Shown in pieces: positions 60,653 through 64,000 of a stretch of 64,000 nucleotides of DNA. Positions within the stretch are counted from its first letter, which is position 1. The number at the start of each line of letters is the position of its first letter. The translations under genes and the position numbers were made by a program. The notes below the pieces were generated by a model. That model had not been told where the DNA came from. It made no database searches and was given only the letters and a program-made list of their open reading frames with translations. Source of the stretch: Sphagnum compactum (taxonomy: Eukaryota; Bryophyta; Sphagnopsida; Sphagnales); NCBI GenBank assembly GCA_965153455.1, contig OZ234493.1, positions 15,366,213 through 15,430,212 of the forward strand, written 5' to 3'.

Positions 60653-62761
60653 TTAGGTTAATGGACAATGTAATAAAAAAACAGGAAAATGTGAAGACCT
60701 TCCATCCATTAGCCAACAACTTGAAGCTACCACCTCCTCATCATACTTGCAAACAATGAAAAAAAACCTAAAGTCTAACAATGTTATCATCACTTCCAAA
60801 AGCTTAATCTTACCCATATCGTGTTCATTTTCTTCCATCAACATTCCTTCCATTTCCATGAAATCTTCCATGGACATTGTACTTGCTCGAACATCATTTG
60901 GCCAATTTTTATAGATGTTCACAAACATCTCCAGATTTTATATGCCCAATTTGGATCGTCGCATGTTTATGCATATACCAGCAATGCTGAATATCCTTTC
61001 AGCTTCAATTTGTGACCTAACAATCCCTAGAATTTGTCGGGCCACAAAAACAACATAAGAAAATTATGATTCATGAGCTTTCCACCATGCAAGCGGGCTT
61101 TTGCATTCCTCATCATTTACCTTCTTGATTTGTAATGATTCAATTGTTCCTTCACCACTGATAAAACCATTTCATCAATTTCCATTAGGTCATACAATGG
61201 CCTAGCTTTAAAATTGCTCACTTCATAATCAGTCAATGTAGAAACAACAATAATTTCACTTGCAGTAGACGGGTTCAAAAACTTATAAACATGAACCAAT
61301 GAAGGAAATAAAACATACTTGTCATACTCACTGGCAATTAGAGTAGGTTTTTCCTTCCCAACAAACTGTATGACCAACTTTAAGCCTTTGAAACGTGTGT
61401 GTCTAACATCATACTCAACATATTATGAAATTTGCATTCTTGAAAGGATAACAAAAATGAAAGGAAGGGCTGAAGAATAGTTACCACTTGCTTTTGCATA
61501 TGTTGTTGCAAAACTTGAAGTTCTGCATCAAAATCCTGAGTTTCCAAGGAATCAGGTACCAAACATTGTACTCACATATTGATGACTAAAGAAATTACAA
61601 CAACAAACACATTAGATAATAACCAGTAACCTCGGCTTTTGTTAACAACACACTAGTTAACAACACGCCCCAATGTATCAAAAACAATTTGTGTTATAGC
61701 CCAAACCTGAAGGTTCGACACACATCCTTGTAGAGCCATAGATTGTTGTCGTCCATAGCAATTCATGCAATTGTGTTCTTGATTTTTAATGTTTCCTAGA
61801 ATAAAATCACTTTTGAAGCAAATCTCATATTCATTGGAGTTTTTAATTTGTGTGGACATATGCCTGTATCCAAACAAGCTTTCTACCATTCTTGAGGCCC
61901 TTTTCCATTTTTTGGGTCCAAGTGATGGTTTTCTGCAAAATAAATTAACATTCTTTGATGGAGATTGATGTTAGACCAATAGACACTTAGTGTCATCTGT
62001 TGCATACTGGCAGCATTTAAACATTGCATGTCGCAACAACTCCCTATAAATGGTGTTGTCAACCCTAATAGTTGGCAAGAAATAATAGAAGTTAGGGTAG
62101 TGGTCATAGTATTTCGATTATTGCCTTCATCTTTTACATATGCCATGATCTTAACATTCAATCCATATGATGTTAACACTTCATTCACTTGTATGGCCAT
62201 GGCAGCCCTAGAGGTTTTTGCTGTCTCAAACAAGCCAATTGTTACATGACCAAGCTCCCAATTGTGGTTCAAAAAATGAACAATCAAAATAAAAGTGTCC
62301 ACTCCTCCTCTTGACATCCACAAATCAAAACTCACTGTACAAATGTCACAAGCTTCAAGAGCTTCAGAAATGAATTTCTTGTTGGTCTTTTTAGCTAACA
62401 GGTCGCCAATATGTCATTCATTAATTGATGCCTTGATGGAAAAAAAACACGAGGATCATGCTTCAAAATTAACCTTATAAGGAATGGTGCCTCAACAAAA
62501 GACACCAATTCCTAACAATGAACATGACCAAATCCTCTTCAAATTGAATTTGATGGGGATCATTCTTACTATAAGTATTTCCAAAGAAAGATGTAACGCT
62601 GGATGGGGTGGGGCCAGACCTTTTTTTTGTTGATCTTCTATTTCCCAACCCAACAGCCTTCTCCCGTTCAATCCATCAAGTCCAAAATTTTTACTGACTT
62701 GTTTCCAAATGTTTTCGGAGTGCTGAAATTCCGTTGGCAGACTTATAGCTGATGATGCCAC
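60653..62761 (-). pseudogene. hAT-superfamily transposase relic (ZBED/RICESLEEPER-like)
   Basis: Cut-and-paste transposase related to plant domesticated hAT proteins. Order on the minus strand: N-terminal remnant 62761-62492; LIRLILKHDPRVFFPSRH near 62485-62430; core 62335-61883 with SFDLWMSRGGVDTF (the conserved D-x-W motif), VHFLNHNWELGHVTIGLFET, KIMAYVKDEGNN and LLGLTTPFIGSC; further blocks at 61889-61653 and 61562-61117; then the C-terminal dimerisation domain near 61040-60880, with RSQIEAERIFSIAGI and MRRSKLGI, ending IYKNWPNDVRAS. Many stops and frameshifts split it into at least six pieces, so it is inactive. A family member is about 600-700 residues. A frame at 63160-62918 may be an upstream exon or unrelated. 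Terminal repeats were not found. Confidence 0.87.
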
Positions 62762-62779
62762 CCTTTCTAAATCCTACAT

Positions 62780-63385
62780 GTGCAACAATTCAGGGTAATA
62801 CAAAACACATATCAATTGCTCAAGTTTAGGGCGACTTGAATTTACTTCTAAAAGGGTGACTAAAACATTATTTATTGCATACAAATCCCATGTTGTGGCA
62901 TTACAACTCTTTGGTTTCTAGAAGTTTCTTTGTTTTGCCAATAGTGACCACAATGCTTTATCTATTATAACTAAGGTGGACAAATTTGCATTTGCAGTAA
63001 TATTAAGACTACGAGCATAACCGATAGAAGTTGATGTAGAGGCAAAACCACAAAAATTCGGGTCATTCAGGTCATCTAGGATGCCACCAAACTGTTGCTC
63101 AAGAATAAGGTCAACCAAGGCGTGAATTTGGGGGAGTGTTTCACTATGAAAATCTTCCATTTCCTATAAACATAACGAGGAAACAAAAACCATCAAGAAA
63201 ATGAACAAATAAAGACATGCAAATGAAAACAAAAAATAAACAGAAGCAAAAAAACATATCTAAATGTAGCAACGCACTTGAAGATGGAGATGCACTGCAA
63301 AGTAGAGTGTGAAGCACAAACACCAAAACGAAAAATATTGCAACATAACACTTTGCAAAAAACGAAGCATGAACATGAAAGTGCG
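62780..63385. other. Region upstream of the hAT relic
   Basis: The minus-strand frame 63160-62918 (80 codons, MEDFHSETLPQIHALVDLIL ...) has no recognised domain. The remainder is A-rich, grading into the minisatellite. Confidence 0.35.
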
Positions 63386-63388
63386 ATT

Positions 63389-63640
63389 ACTTCAACAAAA
63401 TGAGAAGAACTTCAACAGAGCGAAAAGTGCTTCAACAAAGCGAGAACACTAGAGTGAAAAATACTTCAACAAAACGAAAACACCAAACGAAAAATAGTTC
63501 AATAAAACGAAAACACTAGAACGAAAAGTGTTTCAACAAAACAAAAACACCAAAATGAGAAGTTTCTCAACAAAGCACAAAATGCAAAAAGTAGATTGCA
63601 AAGAACAAAACACTTCAACAAAGCACTTCAACAAAGTGCA
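63389..63640. repeat. Degenerate minisatellite, about 34-bp unit
   Basis: CTTCAACAAAACGAAAACAC followed by an AGAACGAAAAGTG-like half recurs about seven times (starts near 63391, 63409, 63431, 63465, 63498, 63531 and 63565), then short CTTCAACAAAG words continue to about 63640. The frames it opens on both strands are repeat-driven and are not genes. The A-rich remainder to 64000 shows nothing further. Confidence 0.8.
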
Positions 63641-64000
63641 AGAAGAATGCAAAAAACAACTGCAAAGCAGCAAAATGCGAAGCAACCTGCAAAACATGAA
63701 CAAAACAATAAACACAAACAACAAAGTGCAAACACAAAAGTACAAACGAGAGAACAAAAATCGCTAAGCACAAATAACATAATCCAAACACAAACCAGAG
63801 AATTCTCACTTGAACGCAATGGAGATGGAGATGAACACCCAAACACAAGCTGAATGTGATGGAAATGAAGACAAGAGCACATTGCAATGGAAACGAATTG
63901 CAAATCAGCACAAACACCAAAGTGTGAAGAAACCTTGATGGAAATAACAACATAAAAAAAACAAAAAAAACCCTAAGGCCTTGATTCCTTAACTTGATGA

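Noticed and set aside
63528-63953. ORFs up to 112 codons on both strands
   Set aside because: Caused by the A-rich minisatellite and its tail; no ATG context or motif, and both strands are open at once.

Overview
The window looks like nuclear DNA of a land plant, probably a seed plant with a large, repeat-rich genome; a gymnosperm is my guess, not something the sequence proves. The reasons are an intron-containing gene for a CCT-domain protein, a decayed Ty3/gypsy retrotransposon with a plant-type tRNA-Met primer site, a hAT transposase relic, plastid and mitochondrial gene fragments embedded in AT-rich DNA, and long stretches with no coding capacity. Most open reading frames in it are chance.

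Layout. About 65-2106 is a mosaic of short organelle fragments joined end to end: plastid 23S rRNA start, an unrecognised piece, rpoC1, trnD-GUC, trnY-GUA, mitochondrial nad2, plastid psaB, mitochondrial nad4. All are truncated. 2151-4080 holds minus-strand gag remnants with zinc knuckles. 4081-7886 is flanking DNA with two exon-like segments. 7887-12515 (minus) is the only gene that appears intact: a CCT-motif-family gene with five well-defined phase-0 exons plus a probable first exon, and a purine-rich leader and promoter zone reaching to about 14.48 kb. 14.5-30.3 kb is AT-rich intergenic DNA with microsatellites, two adjacent hairpins at 25.43-25.55 kb, telomere-like motifs and a GC-rich, ACGT-rich island at 24.03-24.32 kb.

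30357-37983 is a degenerate Ty3/gypsy element on the plus strand (LTR, primer site, gag, zinc knuckles, protease, reverse transcriptase, RNase H, integrase, partial LTR). It has been invaded twice: by an AT-rich repeat (about 36.17-36.79 kb), and by a 185-bp hAT-type MITE at 35502-35686 with a perfect 8-bp target duplication. A second copy of the same MITE, identical by eye over all 185 bp, lies inverted at 38074-38258 with its own 8-bp duplication. 38.3-39.8 kb is tandem-repeat rich. 39.8-60.0 kb is mostly featureless AT-rich DNA with diverged repeats. 60.09-60.26 kb is an exact-period 41-bp minisatellite, 60.65-62.76 kb is a dead hAT transposase on the minus strand, and 63.39-63.64 kb is a roughly 34-bp minisatellite.

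Most worth attention: the identical MITE pair, which implies recent hAT activity beside a much older, broken transposase; and the nad4 fragment, which lacks the last nad4 intron and seems to carry already-edited codons, as if it came from processed mitochondrial RNA. I found no convincing undescribed multi-gene system.
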